Source: Caulobacter sp. UNC279MFTsu5.1
GTDB taxonomy: Bacteria; Pseudomonadota; Alphaproteobacteria; Caulobacterales; Caulobacteraceae
NCBI RefSeq assembly: GCF_900114015.1
Contig: NZ_FORN01000003.1
Location: forward strand, 169,371 to 233,370
DNA: 64,000 bases
Direction: 5' to 3'
The notes below the pieces were generated by a model. It ran no database searches and was not told the DNA's origin. It was given only the letters and a program-made list of their open reading frames with translations. Both the position numbers and the translations under genes were made by a program. Below, piece by piece: positions 56,964 to 64,000 of the stretch (position 1 is its first letter; each line of letters begins with the position of its first letter).

Positions 56964-58028
56964 ATGTCCAGCTGGGATTTCCAGGTCGCCAAGGCCGATC
57001 TTCGCCAGACCAGGATCGCGCCCGTCGACCTGCCCGCCCTGGCCGACGGCCAGGCGCGGCTGGCGATCGAGCGCTTCGCCCTGACGGCCAACAACATCAC
57101 CTACGCGGTGTTCGGCGACCAGATGCGCTACTGGGACTTCTTCCCCGGGCCGGAGGGCTGGGGGCGGGTCCCGGTCTGGGGCCATGCGCGGGTCGAGGCC
57201 TCGAACCATCCGGACCTCGCCGTCGGCCAGCGGTTCTACGGCTACTATCCGATGTCGACCCACCTGACGGTGACGCCGCGCAAGACCCGCACAGGTTTCG
57301 CCGACGCCGCCCCCCATCGGGCCGACCTGCCGCCGGTCTACAACCAGTATCAGGTCGTGGGCGCGGCCAGTCCGGCTGAGGACTACCAGGCCCTGCTGCG
57401 ACCGCTGTTCATCACCGGCTTCCTGATCGAGGACTTCCTGGACGAGAACGACCTGTTCGGCGCGCGGTCGGTGGTGCTGACCAGCGCCTCCAGCAAGACG
57501 GCGATCAGCCTGGCGTTCCAGCTCAAGCAGCGCGGCAAGGCGCGGGTGGTCGGCCTGACCTCGGCTCGCAACACGGCCTTCGTCGAAGGGCTGGGCTGCT
57601 ACGACCAGGTGGTCGCCTATGACGCGGTGGCGACGGCGCCGATCGAGACGCCAGTGGTCGTGGTTGACTTCGCCGGCGACCCGCCGCTGCTGAAGGCCGT
57701 GCACGAACGGTTCGGCGAGACCCTGGCCTATTCCTGCCGGGTCGGCGGCGCCCACTGGGAGGCCGAACGCGTCAGCGGACCCTTGCCCGGCCCCCGCCCT
57801 GTGTTCTTCTTCGCCCCCGACCGCATCCGCAAGCGCGCGGCCGACTGGGGTCCGGGCGGACTGGACCAGCGCCACGACGCCGCCTGGGTCCCCTTTGCCG
57901 CCGACGCGCCGCGCTGGCTGCGGGTGATCGAGGGCGTGGGCCCCGAGGCGATGGGCCAGGCCTATGCGAGGGTGGTCGACGGCATGGCGGGGCCGGACGA
58001 GGGGCATGTGCTGAGCCCGCTCGCTTAA
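56964..58028 (+). CDS. DUF2855 family protein
   Basis: A 354-residue soluble protein of the DUF2855 family, which looks like a divergent medium-chain dehydrogenase/quinone-reductase fold: ALTANNITYAVFGDQM, GRVPVWGHARVEAS, VVLTSASSKTAISLAFQLK and ARVVGLTSARNTAFVEGLG (the nucleotide-binding region). The TSASSKTA segment differs from the usual GxGxxG, so cofactor binding is uncertain. The ATG follows GGGAG. The enzyme activity is unknown. Confidence 0.85.
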   Translation: MSSWDFQVAKADLRQTRIAPVDLPALADGQARLAIERFALTANNITYAVFGDQMRYWDFFPGPEGWGRVPVWGHARVEASNHPDLAVGQRFYGYYPMSTHLTVTPRKTRTGFADAAPHRADLPPVYNQYQVVGAASPAEDYQALLRPLFITGFLIEDFLDENDLFGARSVVLTSASSKTAISLAFQLKQRGKARVVGLTSARNTAFVEGLGCYDQVVAYDAVATAPIETPVVVVDFAGDPPLLKAVHERFGETLAYSCRVGGAHWEAERVSGPLPGPRPVFFFAPDRIRKRAADWGPGGLDQRHDAAWVPFAADAPRWLRVIEGVGPEAMGQAYARVVDGMAGPDEGHVLSPLA

Positions 58029-58060
58029 GGGTGGGTGATGACTTCACTTCAAAGGGAGCT

Positions 58061-58174
58061 GTCATCCCGGACAAGCCCGGCGTGGCCGGGCGCAGATCCG
58101 GGACCGCCGGAAGCGCAAGCGTTCACGCCCTGGTCCCGGATCTTCGCGCTGCGCGCTTCGTCCGGGATGACAAC
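58061..58174. repeat. Intergenic palindromic repeat, family 1
   Basis: Opens GTCATCCCGGACAAGCCCGG and closes GTCCCGGATCTTCGCGCTGC with GTCCGGGATGACAAC; its right half is almost identical to the right half of the copy at 41-142. It sits between the convergent DUF2855 and DUF885 genes. Confidence 0.88.
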
Positions 58175-58184
58175 CGTTTTGGGC

Positions 58185-59480
58185 CTACCGCGCCAAATCC
58201 GCCGGCGTGGTCGGCTGGGAGATCACCGCCTCCATCCGCTTCCACCGCGCGTCCAGCGACGGGCCGGCCCGTTCGACGTGGGCGCGGACCATGTCCTGGC
58301 CGAGGTTGTAGTTGATCACGTAGCTCCGGTAGGTCTCGATGAAGCTCAGCGACTTCTCGGCCTTGGCGCGCGTGGTCAGGGCGTATTTGGCCAGGGCGGC
58401 GACCGCGGCCTCCTTGTCCATCTTCCCGGACAGATAGAGGTCGGCGACGGTGTTCTGGACGCTGGCCAGGTCGGCGGTGGCGCGGACCAGGGCGTCGTAG
58501 GTCTCGGCCGTGGCCGGATCCAGCCCGGCCAGCGGGTAGAGAACCCGGCGCTCGAACGCCACCTTCTCGGTCCCCGGGAAGGCCAGCTTGACGCCATAAT
58601 TGGCCGAGCCCTCGGCGATCAGTGATTGCGGCGAGAACAGCGGATAGACGCTGAACTCGACCCAGCCCTTGGCTTTGGTCAGCTTCTCTTCCAGCAGGGC
58701 GTTCAGTACATGGTGGCCCGGATAGCCCTCGTGGCAGCCCAGGTCGACGGCGCGGCTGATCGGGGTGGGCAGGTCAGTGTTGACCTCGATCAGGCTTTGG
58801 GCCCCGCCCTTGTACCAGTTGTAGCCGCTCCAGGGCTTCTTGGTGACGAACGCCAGGTCGAAGCGCTCGCCCTTGGGCAGGGCGATGTGGGCCTCCGTCC
58901 GCGCCTTGCACTCGGCGATCGCCGCCTTCATCACCGGCTCCAGCCGATCGGCGGGGATCGTGTAGCGGGCCTGGAAGGCGGTGACCCGGGTCGCCAGGTC
59001 GCCCTGGCCGGGGACCAGCTTGTCGATTTCGGCCAGGATCGGGTCGTAGGCGCCGAGCGGCTTGATCGGCGGGCGCACCCCGAACAGGCCCTCGGCCTCG
59101 TCCTGGAAGCTGAATTTCTGGCCGGCCAGCATGGCCAGGCGGGTCTGGGCGGCCTTGACTTGGCCGACCAGGAAGGCCTTGCGGCGGACTTCGTCGGGCC
59201 TCAGGGCCTTGCCGTCGACAGCCTTCAGGGCGGCGGCCAGCCGGTCAGTCTCGGCGCGCAGGGCGGGAACCTCGCGCGGCCTGGCCTTGGCGGCGGCCGC
59301 CCAGTCGGCCGGGCCGTAATAGGCGTCGACATAGCCCGGCTCGCGCTCGCCGGCCTCCAGCGTCAGGCGCACGAAGTCCTTGGCGATTCTGTCCAACTTG
59401 GCGCCTTCGCGGGGGGCGGCCAGGGCGGGCGCGGCGAGCAGGGCGACGGCGGCGGCCGCGGCGGCGAGGCGGAGGATCAT
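58185..59480 (-). CDS. DUF885 secreted protein (putative metallopeptidase)
   Basis: A 431-residue exported protein. A signal peptide (AAAAAAVALLAAPALA) precedes a mostly helical DUF885 domain. It contains DLGCHEGYPGHHVLNALLEE, whose HExxxxH-like arrangement with a following Glu suggests a zinc site, and YNWYKGGAQSLIEVNTDLP. Some DUF885 proteins are reported as carboxypeptidase-like, but activity here is unproven. The ATG at 59480 opens the signal peptide. The gene is isolated between two repeats. Confidence 0.85.
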   Translation of the reverse strand: MILRLAAAAAAVALLAAPALAAPREGAKLDRIAKDFVRLTLEAGEREPGYVDAYYGPADWAAAAKARPREVPALRAETDRLAAALKAVDGKALRPDEVRRKAFLVGQVKAAQTRLAMLAGQKFSFQDEAEGLFGVRPPIKPLGAYDPILAEIDKLVPGQGDLATRVTAFQARYTIPADRLEPVMKAAIAECKARTEAHIALPKGERFDLAFVTKKPWSGYNWYKGGAQSLIEVNTDLPTPISRAVDLGCHEGYPGHHVLNALLEEKLTKAKGWVEFSVYPLFSPQSLIAEGSANYGVKLAFPGTEKVAFERRVLYPLAGLDPATAETYDALVRATADLASVQNTVADLYLSGKMDKEAAVAALAKYALTTRAKAEKSLSFIETYRSYVINYNLGQDMVRAHVERAGPSLDARWKRMEAVISQPTTPADLAR

Positions 59481-59561
59481 GGACGGCGTCCCGGGACGAG
59501 GAAGGCGCGCACGCTGCCTCGCGTAGCCGGTCACCGCAAGGGGCGCGGATCCCTCCCACGC

Positions 59562-59671
59562 TGTCATCCCGGACGAAGCGCGCAGCGCGAAGATCCGGGA
59601 CCGACGCCTGAGCGCCGCGCTCCAGGTCGGTCCCGGATCGGCGGCCCTTCGGGCCTTGTCCGGGATGACAT
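59562..59671. repeat. Intergenic palindromic repeat, family 1
   Basis: Opens TGTCATCCCGGACGAAGCGC and closes GGTCCCGGATCGGCGGCCCT with TTGTCCGGGATGACA. It separates the DUF885 gene from the glycerophosphodiesterase gene. Confidence 0.88.
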
Positions 59672-59692
59672 GCTTTCAGGGCGCCTTGCGGC

Positions 59693-60775
59693 TCAGCCCC
59701 GCGCCGCGACCGCCAGGCCCGGGAAGTCGCTGAACAGGCCGTCGACGCCGGCCGCGTACAGGGCCTTGAACACCGCCGAGACCTCGCCCGGCTGGGCCAG
59801 GTAGTCGGCCGCCGTCGCGTCGCCGCGGCGCAGGGCGGTCGGCAGGAAGTAGTTCTCGGCCCGCACGGTCCAGGGATGGACGACCAGGCCGGCGGCGTGG
59901 GCGTCCTTCACCAGCGAGGTGGCCGGCAGCAGGTTGGCCGCGTCCTGCGGCGCGACCTGGATCTTCTCCGGCCCCAGGCCGTCGGCGTAGAGCGCCACCT
60001 CCTTCAGGCCCGAGGGGCTGACCAGCTGGGAATAGGTCACGTTCGGCAGGTCGGCCGGGCCGCCCTCGCTGGCGGTCAGCAGCACCAGCCGGGCCTTGGT
60101 CCGGGCGCGGATGGTCTTCAGCGGCGTGACCTCGAAGCACTGGACGAAGACTGGGGCGGTCGCCGAGTCCAGCTCGTTCTTCTTCAGCAGGGCCACCAGG
60201 CGATCCTCGACAGGCAGGCCGATGCTCGCGAAGTAGCTGGGGTGCTTCATCTCGGGATAGACGCCGATCGTCCGGCCCGTGCGCCGGGAGCCGGCCTTGG
60301 CGATGGCCACGACCTCGTCGAAGGTCAGCAGCTGGGCCTGGCCGTCGTATTTGGTGTTGCCGGGGCGCAGCTTCGGCAGCCGCTCGCGGGCCCGCAGGGT
60401 CTTGATCTCGGCCAGGGTGAAGTCCTCGGTGAACCAGCCGGTGACCTGCTGGCCGTCGATGGTCTTGGTCGCCTTGCGGTCGGCGAATTCCGGACGGCCG
60501 GCGACGTCGGTGGTGCCGCCGATCTCGTTTTCGTGGCGGGCGATCAGCCAGCCGTCCTTGGTCGGGACCAGGTCGGGCTCGATGAAGTCGCAGCCCTGGT
60601 CGATGGCCAGGTCGTAGGCCAGCTGGGTGTGCTCCGGCCGCAGGCCCGAGGCCCCGCGGTGGGCGATGACGATCGGCCGTCGGGGCGCGGCCGCGAAACC
60701 GCGGCCGGAGGTCAGGGTTCCGGCCAGGGCGGCGGTGGTGAGGGCGCGTCGGGTCAGCAGGGTCATGGCCGCCAT
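59693..60775 (-). CDS. Periplasmic glycerophosphodiester phosphodiesterase (GlpQ-like)
   Basis: A 360-residue exported enzyme that hydrolyses deacylated phospholipids to glycerol 3-phosphate and an alcohol. The N-terminus carries a Tat-like signal (LTRRALTTAALAG). The GDPD barrel has IAHRGASGLRPEHT, EPDLVPTKDG and ARHENEIGGTT, with the catalytic His pair and metal-binding Glu/Asp as in GlpQ. The length also matches GlpQ. A second in-frame ATG is three codons downstream; neither has a good ribosome-binding site. Confidence 0.92.
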   Translation of the reverse strand: MAAMTLLTRRALTTAALAGTLTSGRGFAAAPRRPIVIAHRGASGLRPEHTQLAYDLAIDQGCDFIEPDLVPTKDGWLIARHENEIGGTTDVAGRPEFADRKATKTIDGQQVTGWFTEDFTLAEIKTLRARERLPKLRPGNTKYDGQAQLLTFDEVVAIAKAGSRRTGRTIGVYPEMKHPSYFASIGLPVEDRLVALLKKNELDSATAPVFVQCFEVTPLKTIRARTKARLVLLTASEGGPADLPNVTYSQLVSPSGLKEVALYADGLGPEKIQVAPQDAANLLPATSLVKDAHAAGLVVHPWTVRAENYFLPTALRRGDATAADYLAQPGEVSAVFKALYAAGVDGLFSDFPGLAVAARG

Positions 60776-60829
60776 CTAGCGCGTCGATGTGACGGTTTGA
60801 CCAGCCCCGGAGACCCGTCGCGAGGGTTC

Positions 60830-61141
60830 CTAGGCCTTGCCCGAACGGCTCAGGATGGCCAGCAGGCCCTGGGACTTCTGAGGCAGGTCCGCCGCCAGGC
60901 GCGAGGCCATCTCGCGGACGCCCACGGCATAGGCGTCGCCGCCCTCGGCGATCTCCTGGGCCCGCCGGGCCAGGTCGTCGAGATCGCGGGCCAGGGCCTC
61001 CACCTGCTCGCGGGCCAGCAGGCGCGCCTCGCGCTGCAGGCGCTGGACGCGCTGGGTGGTGGTCTCGGGGCCGCGGCCGAGATCGTAGACCTCGACGGGG
61101 GCGGTTTGTTCGGGGACCAGGGTCAAAAGCGGACCATTCAT
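60830..61141 (-). CDS. Coiled-coil hypothetical protein
   Basis: A 103-residue soluble protein. A variable N-terminus is followed by a long charged helix (TQRVQRLQREARLLAREQVE with ALARDLDDLARRAQEIAEGG) likely to form a coiled coil, then MASRLAADLPQKSQGLLAIL at the C-terminus. No family name can be given, though the whole protein looks conserved-type. It lies 54 nt upstream of the phosphodiesterase on the same strand. Function unknown. Confidence 0.7.
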   Translation of the reverse strand: MNGPLLTLVPEQTAPVEVYDLGRGPETTTQRVQRLQREARLLAREQVEALARDLDDLARRAQEIAEGGDAYAVGVREMASRLAADLPQKSQGLLAILSRSGKA

Positions 61142-61302
61142 GGCGTCGTCGCCTCCTCGGGCGGACTCCGGACGCGGCGTCGGCCCTCGCCAATACAAGG
61201 CTGCGCCGTGGCCGACCGTTCCCCGGGTCCGCGCCGTTTCGCGCGATCGATCGGCCTGAGTGTCCTCCATGCCACAGCTTCGCGCGGAGGTGGTTCCGCT
61301 TC

Positions 61303-61857
61303 CTATGAAACGGGCGGTTTTCCCGCCGTCTTGCCCGCGATCGGGGCTCCCGGCTCGCAAGGGCCCTGATAAGTGCTGGACGCCTTCATGCGCAGGGTCT
61401 GCTTGCGCCCGAAGGCCGAGACGACGAGCTCCAGGTCGGTGTCGGCGGTGGTGATGAAGTCGCCGCTGACCCGGCCGGTCAGCCGGTAGTCGATGTGGTC
61501 CTTCTGGCAGGCGTGCTCCAGGCGGAAGCCGTCGGCCGTGCGAGTGACGGTGGGATTGCCGCAGGGCGAGACCTTGCGGGCCGCCTCGGCGCCGGGGTCG
61601 AAGCCCTCGCCCACGCACTGGGTCGAATCCTCGGGGCCGGCCGGGGTCTGGGTGACCGTCTTCCACAGGCCGGGCTTGAGGGTGGTGGGGCCGCCGGCCG
61701 CCGGGGCGGCGTCCTGCGGGGCGGAGGCCGCCGGGCTGGAGGCGGTCGCCGGCTCGCGGGCCCGATCGTCGGTGCGGGAACAGGCGGCCAGGCCCAGCAG
61801 GACGGGACCCAGCAGAATCGGAACCAGCAGGCGGGCGCTCGAAACCGGGTGACTCAT
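61303..61857 (-). CDS. DUF3617 lipoprotein
   Basis: A 184-residue exported protein with a lipoprotein signal (ILLGPVLLGLAACS). The mature domain has LKPGLWKTVTQTPAG, STQCVGEGFDP, VSPCGN and DYRLTGRVSGDFIT, the DUF3617 pattern of conserved Trp and Cys, probably with disulfides. Members are periplasmic and of unknown role. The ATG at 61857 was chosen over an upstream TTG. Confidence 0.8.
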   Translation of the reverse strand: MSHPVSSARLLVPILLGPVLLGLAACSRTDDRAREPATASSPAASAPQDAAPAAGGPTTLKPGLWKTVTQTPAGPEDSTQCVGEGFDPGAEAARKVSPCGNPTVTRTADGFRLEHACQKDHIDYRLTGRVSGDFITTADTDLELVVSAFGRKQTLRMKASSTYQGPCEPGAPIAGKTAGKPPVS

Positions 61858-61941
61858 GGACAAATCCTAGCGCGTTCGGCGGCCGGCGGGAAAGGCCCCA
61901 TGCCCTGTTCCCGCGCGCCGCCCATCGAGCGGAACGCGCGA

Positions 61942-62481
61942 TCAGCCCGGATAGACGGCCATGGCCGGCGTGTGGGTCGCGGCGGGAGCGATCGGGGGGT
62001 GCGTCTGAGCCGACGCCTGAGTCTGGGCCTGAGTCTGGGCCTGCGCCTGGGCGGGGGCCGGCGCCGGGCGTTGGAACCTCAGGCTGCGGCCCTGGAACTG
62101 GGCGCCGGTCTCCATGGCCAGCTGCTCGTGGGTGATGTCGCCGTCGACCACCGCCGTCGCATAGAGGCGCACCTGCTTGGCCAGGACCTGGCCCGCGACC
62201 TTGCCGTGGATCTCGACGACCTGGGCGTGGACCGCGCCCTCGACCCGGGCGTTGGGGCCCAGCACCAGCTTGCCCACCCGGACGTCGCCCTGCAGCACGC
62301 AGTCCAGGTGCAGCTCGCCGTCGCCCATCACGTCGCCCTTGATGGCCACGCCCTGGACGATCATCGAGGCCGGCTTGGGCCGCGGCGGCGGAGCGGGCTG
62401 GGCGGGCGCCGGCGGGACCGGCGCCGGCTGGGGCAGGGGCTCGATGGCCAGGGGCGGGGCGTCTTTCGTCTTGGCGAACAT
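61942..62481 (-). CDS. Bactofilin
   Basis: A 179-residue cytoskeletal protein that polymerises into filaments and recruits cell-wall or polar proteins. The core (about residues 39-135) is a right-handed beta helix with the repeats MIVQGVAIKGDVMGDGELHL, VLQGDVRVGKLVLG, ARVEGAVHAQVVEIHGKVAG and VVDGDITHEQLAMETGAQFQ. It is flanked by disordered Pro-rich N- and Ala/Gln-rich C-terminal tails, as in BacA/BacB of Caulobacter. Which paralogue this is cannot be settled here. Confidence 0.93.
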   Translation of the reverse strand: MFAKTKDAPPLAIEPLPQPAPVPPAPAQPAPPPRPKPASMIVQGVAIKGDVMGDGELHLDCVLQGDVRVGKLVLGPNARVEGAVHAQVVEIHGKVAGQVLAKQVRLYATAVVDGDITHEQLAMETGAQFQGRSLRFQRPAPAPAQAQAQTQAQTQASAQTHPPIAPAATHTPAMAVYPG

Positions 62482-62581
62482 GGCGGCGGCCTTGTCTCGA
62501 AATGGGGCGTTGCGGGTTCGGCGGAGCAAGAGCGGCGCCGTGGGGCGGGCTTTCCGCCGCGACTCGCGCCATGCTCCTCCC

Positions 62582-63175
62582 ATGGCCGAAACCCTCGAAC
62601 AGCTGATCGACCGCCTGCGCGCCGTCGAAACCGAGATCGAGGCCGCGTTCGCCGCCCGCGACGCCGAGCGGACCGCCGCCGCCGGCCTGGTCATCGAGGC
62701 CGGCAAGCCCTGCTTCAAGGCCGACGCCCTGCGCCGCCAGCGCGCCCACCGCAAGGGCCTGCGCCTGGCCGCCACCCCGTGGCCGACCCTGCTGACCATG
62801 CCGCTGATCTACGGCATGGCCCTGCCGCTGATGATCCTCGACCTCAGCGTCAGCCTCTACCAGCTGGGCTGCTTCACCGCCTGGCGCATCCAGCGGGTGC
62901 GCAGACGAGACTATGTTGTCATCGACCGCCACCGGCTGGGCTACCTCAACCCGGTGCAGAAGCTGAACTGCGTGTTCTGCGGCTACGGCAACGGCGTCAT
63001 CGCCTACGCCCGCGAGATCACCGCCCGCACCGAGCAGTACTGGTGCCCGATCAAGCACGCCCTGAAGGTCAAGGGCAGCCACGACCGCTACCGCGGCTTC
63101 CAGGCCTATGGCGACGCCGAGGGCTATGTGGCGAGCTCGGGGGCCTATCGCGAGCGGCTGAAGCGGGGGGAGTAG
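62582..63175 (+). CDS. Hypothetical membrane protein with CxxC
   Basis: A 197-residue protein with an N-terminal coiled-coil-like region (TLEQLIDRLRAVETEIEAAF), a hydrophobic hairpin (MPLIYGMALPLMILDLSVSL) and a C-terminal part with LNPVQKLNCVFCGYGNGVIA and YWCPIKHALK, in which a Cys pair plus another Cys could bind metal or haem. I do not recognise the family. It is divergent from the bactofilin gene. Its 3' end overlaps the opposing gene by 107 nt. Confidence 0.75.
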   Translation: MAETLEQLIDRLRAVETEIEAAFAARDAERTAAAGLVIEAGKPCFKADALRRQRAHRKGLRLAATPWPTLLTMPLIYGMALPLMILDLSVSLYQLGCFTAWRIQRVRRRDYVVIDRHRLGYLNPVQKLNCVFCGYGNGVIAYAREITARTEQYWCPIKHALKVKGSHDRYRGFQAYGDAEGYVASSGAYRERLKRGE

Positions 63176-63446
63176 GCTCGCCCCGGTTCTTCTGGCCCCG
63201 GCCCCGCCAGTAGAAGCTCCACATGTCCGGCTCGGGCGGCGGGATTCCATCCAGCGCCATCTGGCGCACCCAGGCGGGCAGGAAGAGGATCGCGCGTTGC
63301 GCGTCGCGGGGATGGTCGCGGCGGATCTGGGCGAAGTTGGCGATCGCCGCGCGGATGAAGCCGACCTTGAACCTGGCGCGGACGTAGTTGCGCATCGCGC
63401 GCTTGAGCCGGGCGGGGCGGAGGCGTTTGGAGCGGGGCTGGACCAT
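63069..63446 (-). CDS. Basic hypothetical protein
   Basis: A 125-residue protein. An excellent AAAGGAG precedes the ATG. The first 75 residues look coding (RLKRAMRNYVRARFKVGFIR, FAQIRRDHPRDAQRAILFLP, PEPDMWSFYWRGR). The last 40 or so (RDRPPSSPHSPRRRHRPGS) are low-complexity and antisense to the neighbouring gene, so the natural stop may have been lost and the tail extended by mutation. Function unknown. Confidence 0.6.
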   Translation of the reverse strand: MVQPRSKRLRPARLKRAMRNYVRARFKVGFIRAAIANFAQIRRDHPRDAQRAILFLPAWVRQMALDGIPPPEPDMWSFYWRGRGQKNRGEPTPPASAARDRPPSSPHSPRRRHRPGSRGSGRGCP

Positions 63447-63482
63447 GGGATGTCTCCTTTCGACAGGCCGTGCGGTGAACAC

Positions 63483-63582
63483 TTGCCCCCTACGGACCGC
63501 TTCGCGGTCGTCTTCCCCCGGAGGGGAAAGAGCGTTCCGCCCCCTCGCCGCGACAGACCGCGTAGCGGTCAGGTGGGGGCAA
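63483..63582. repeat. Intergenic inverted repeat, divergent relative of family 2
   Basis: TTGCCCCC...GACCGCTTCGCGGTC at the left and GACCGCGTAGCGGTC...GGGGGCAA at the right form arms of about 27 bp, with an inner TTCCCCCGGAGGGGAA palindrome. The design is like family 2 but the wording differs. Confidence 0.75.
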
Positions 63583-64000
63583 GGGGGCGTGATCCCACGC
63601 CAAACCGGCAGTGAGTTGGAAAGGGTCGCGGAGCGCCGGACGACGTCCGGAGTTCTTTGATAAATACCGTTTCGACGAAGCCAACGCTCCGCGCGGTCGT
63701 TTTCCGCCAGCGTCCGGTGGGCAGCCCTGTTGAGGCTTAGCCGGACCCGGTCTCGATCCCTTTCGGGAGAAACCGGACGCCGGGGGCGCGGGCCTATGGG
63801 CAATTCACGCGCTTTGTCCCCGTTCGACGCCGACGGCGGGCGGGCTTCCCAACGATGGAAGGCCCCGGACACGCTGGAGTAACCCCCTCCAGCCCAGTCC
63901 CGCTCGATCGCCCCCCGCCGCCGCATCGGTCGCTGGCCATGCGCCCTTTCCCCGCGACGAGGTGAGACCAGGATACGGCCGGTCTGGAAGGGTGGGGACC
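63583..64000. other. Unassigned 418-bp stretch, structured in parts
   Basis: No convincing gene was found. A minus-strand frame (about 63640-63780) encodes SLNRAAHRTLAENDRAERWL but lacks a start and runs into repeat sequence. Hairpins include GCTGGAG-N7-CTCCAGC near 63868-63888. At the end, GAGACCAGGATACGGCCGG resembles the 3' box of cobalamin riboswitches, but the upstream riboswitch core was not found. Confidence 0.3.

Noticed and set aside
63900..64000. Cobalamin riboswitch
   Set aside because: Only the final box looks similar; the conserved core segments expected before it were not found, so it is kept as an unassigned region and a low-interest finding.

Overview
The window is a high-GC, tightly packed chromosomal segment of an alphaproteobacterium, most likely Caulobacter or a close relative. 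The reasons are: a 652-residue RpoD of the sigma-73 type, a DnaG with the altered zinc region, pseudaminic-acid (flagellin-sugar) genes, a bactofilin, an ELM1-like protein, a ZnuD-like TonB receptor behind a Zur-type palindrome, and several families of short intergenic palindromes. The genus assignment is inference. No phage, integrase, insertion sequence, CRISPR array, rRNA or tRNA was seen.

Layout. 0-3.6 kb: DODA-type dioxygenase, membrane acyltransferase, and an overlapping pair (unknown protein plus a receiver domain lacking its phosphoacceptor Asp). 3.7-7.8 kb: NAD de novo operon nadA-macrodomain-nadB-nadC, preceded by two matching palindromes that look like operators. 7.9-13.7 kb: hybrid histidine kinase, Dps, SleB-like hydrolase, thioredoxin reductase, small membrane protein. 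13.8-22.5 kb: pseudaminic acid synthase (PseI), XRE regulator, zinc-type TonB receptor, SDR, PseG, SpsF-like cytidylyltransferase, ELM1-like protein, GreA. 22.6-26.6 kb: glutathione transferase and several small unknowns, including a lower-GC islet (about 24.8-25.9 kb) followed by a 152-bp inverted repeat. 26.9-33.5 kb: CarB, patatin lipoprotein, cold-shock protein, two very small unknown proteins with regulatory-looking leaders (an intrinsic terminator, a Fur-like box), PgsA. 33.8-45.2 kb: MFS transporter, saccharopine-dehydrogenase-like protein, Na+/H+ antiporter, UvrC, a frameshifted ParE toxin remnant, 2OG-oxygenase-like protein, PEBP protein, DUF998 protein, M28 peptidase, a miniature flagellar-rod-like protein. 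45.2-49.0 kb: ECF sigma/anti-sigma pair divergent from a subtilisin-like protease and a Gly/LEA-like secreted protein. 49.2-55.7 kb: rpoD and dnaG with a hybrid kinase between them on the opposite strand. 55.9-64 kb: EamA exporter and DUF2855 protein sharing a perfect 16-bp palindrome, DUF885 protein, glycerophosphodiesterase, small unknowns, bactofilin, and an unexplained structured-looking end.

Most genes are ordinary core or lineage genes. I do not see one large, clearly new system. The best candidates for undescribed biology are small: a macrodomain built into the NAD operon, the mini axial flagellar protein, the terminator-led 79-residue gene, the Fur-box-led 52-residue protein, and the sigma/anti-sigma/protease/LEA-like neighbourhood. 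Start codons were adjusted by hand where a Shine-Dalgarno sequence or the family N-terminus favoured an internal start.
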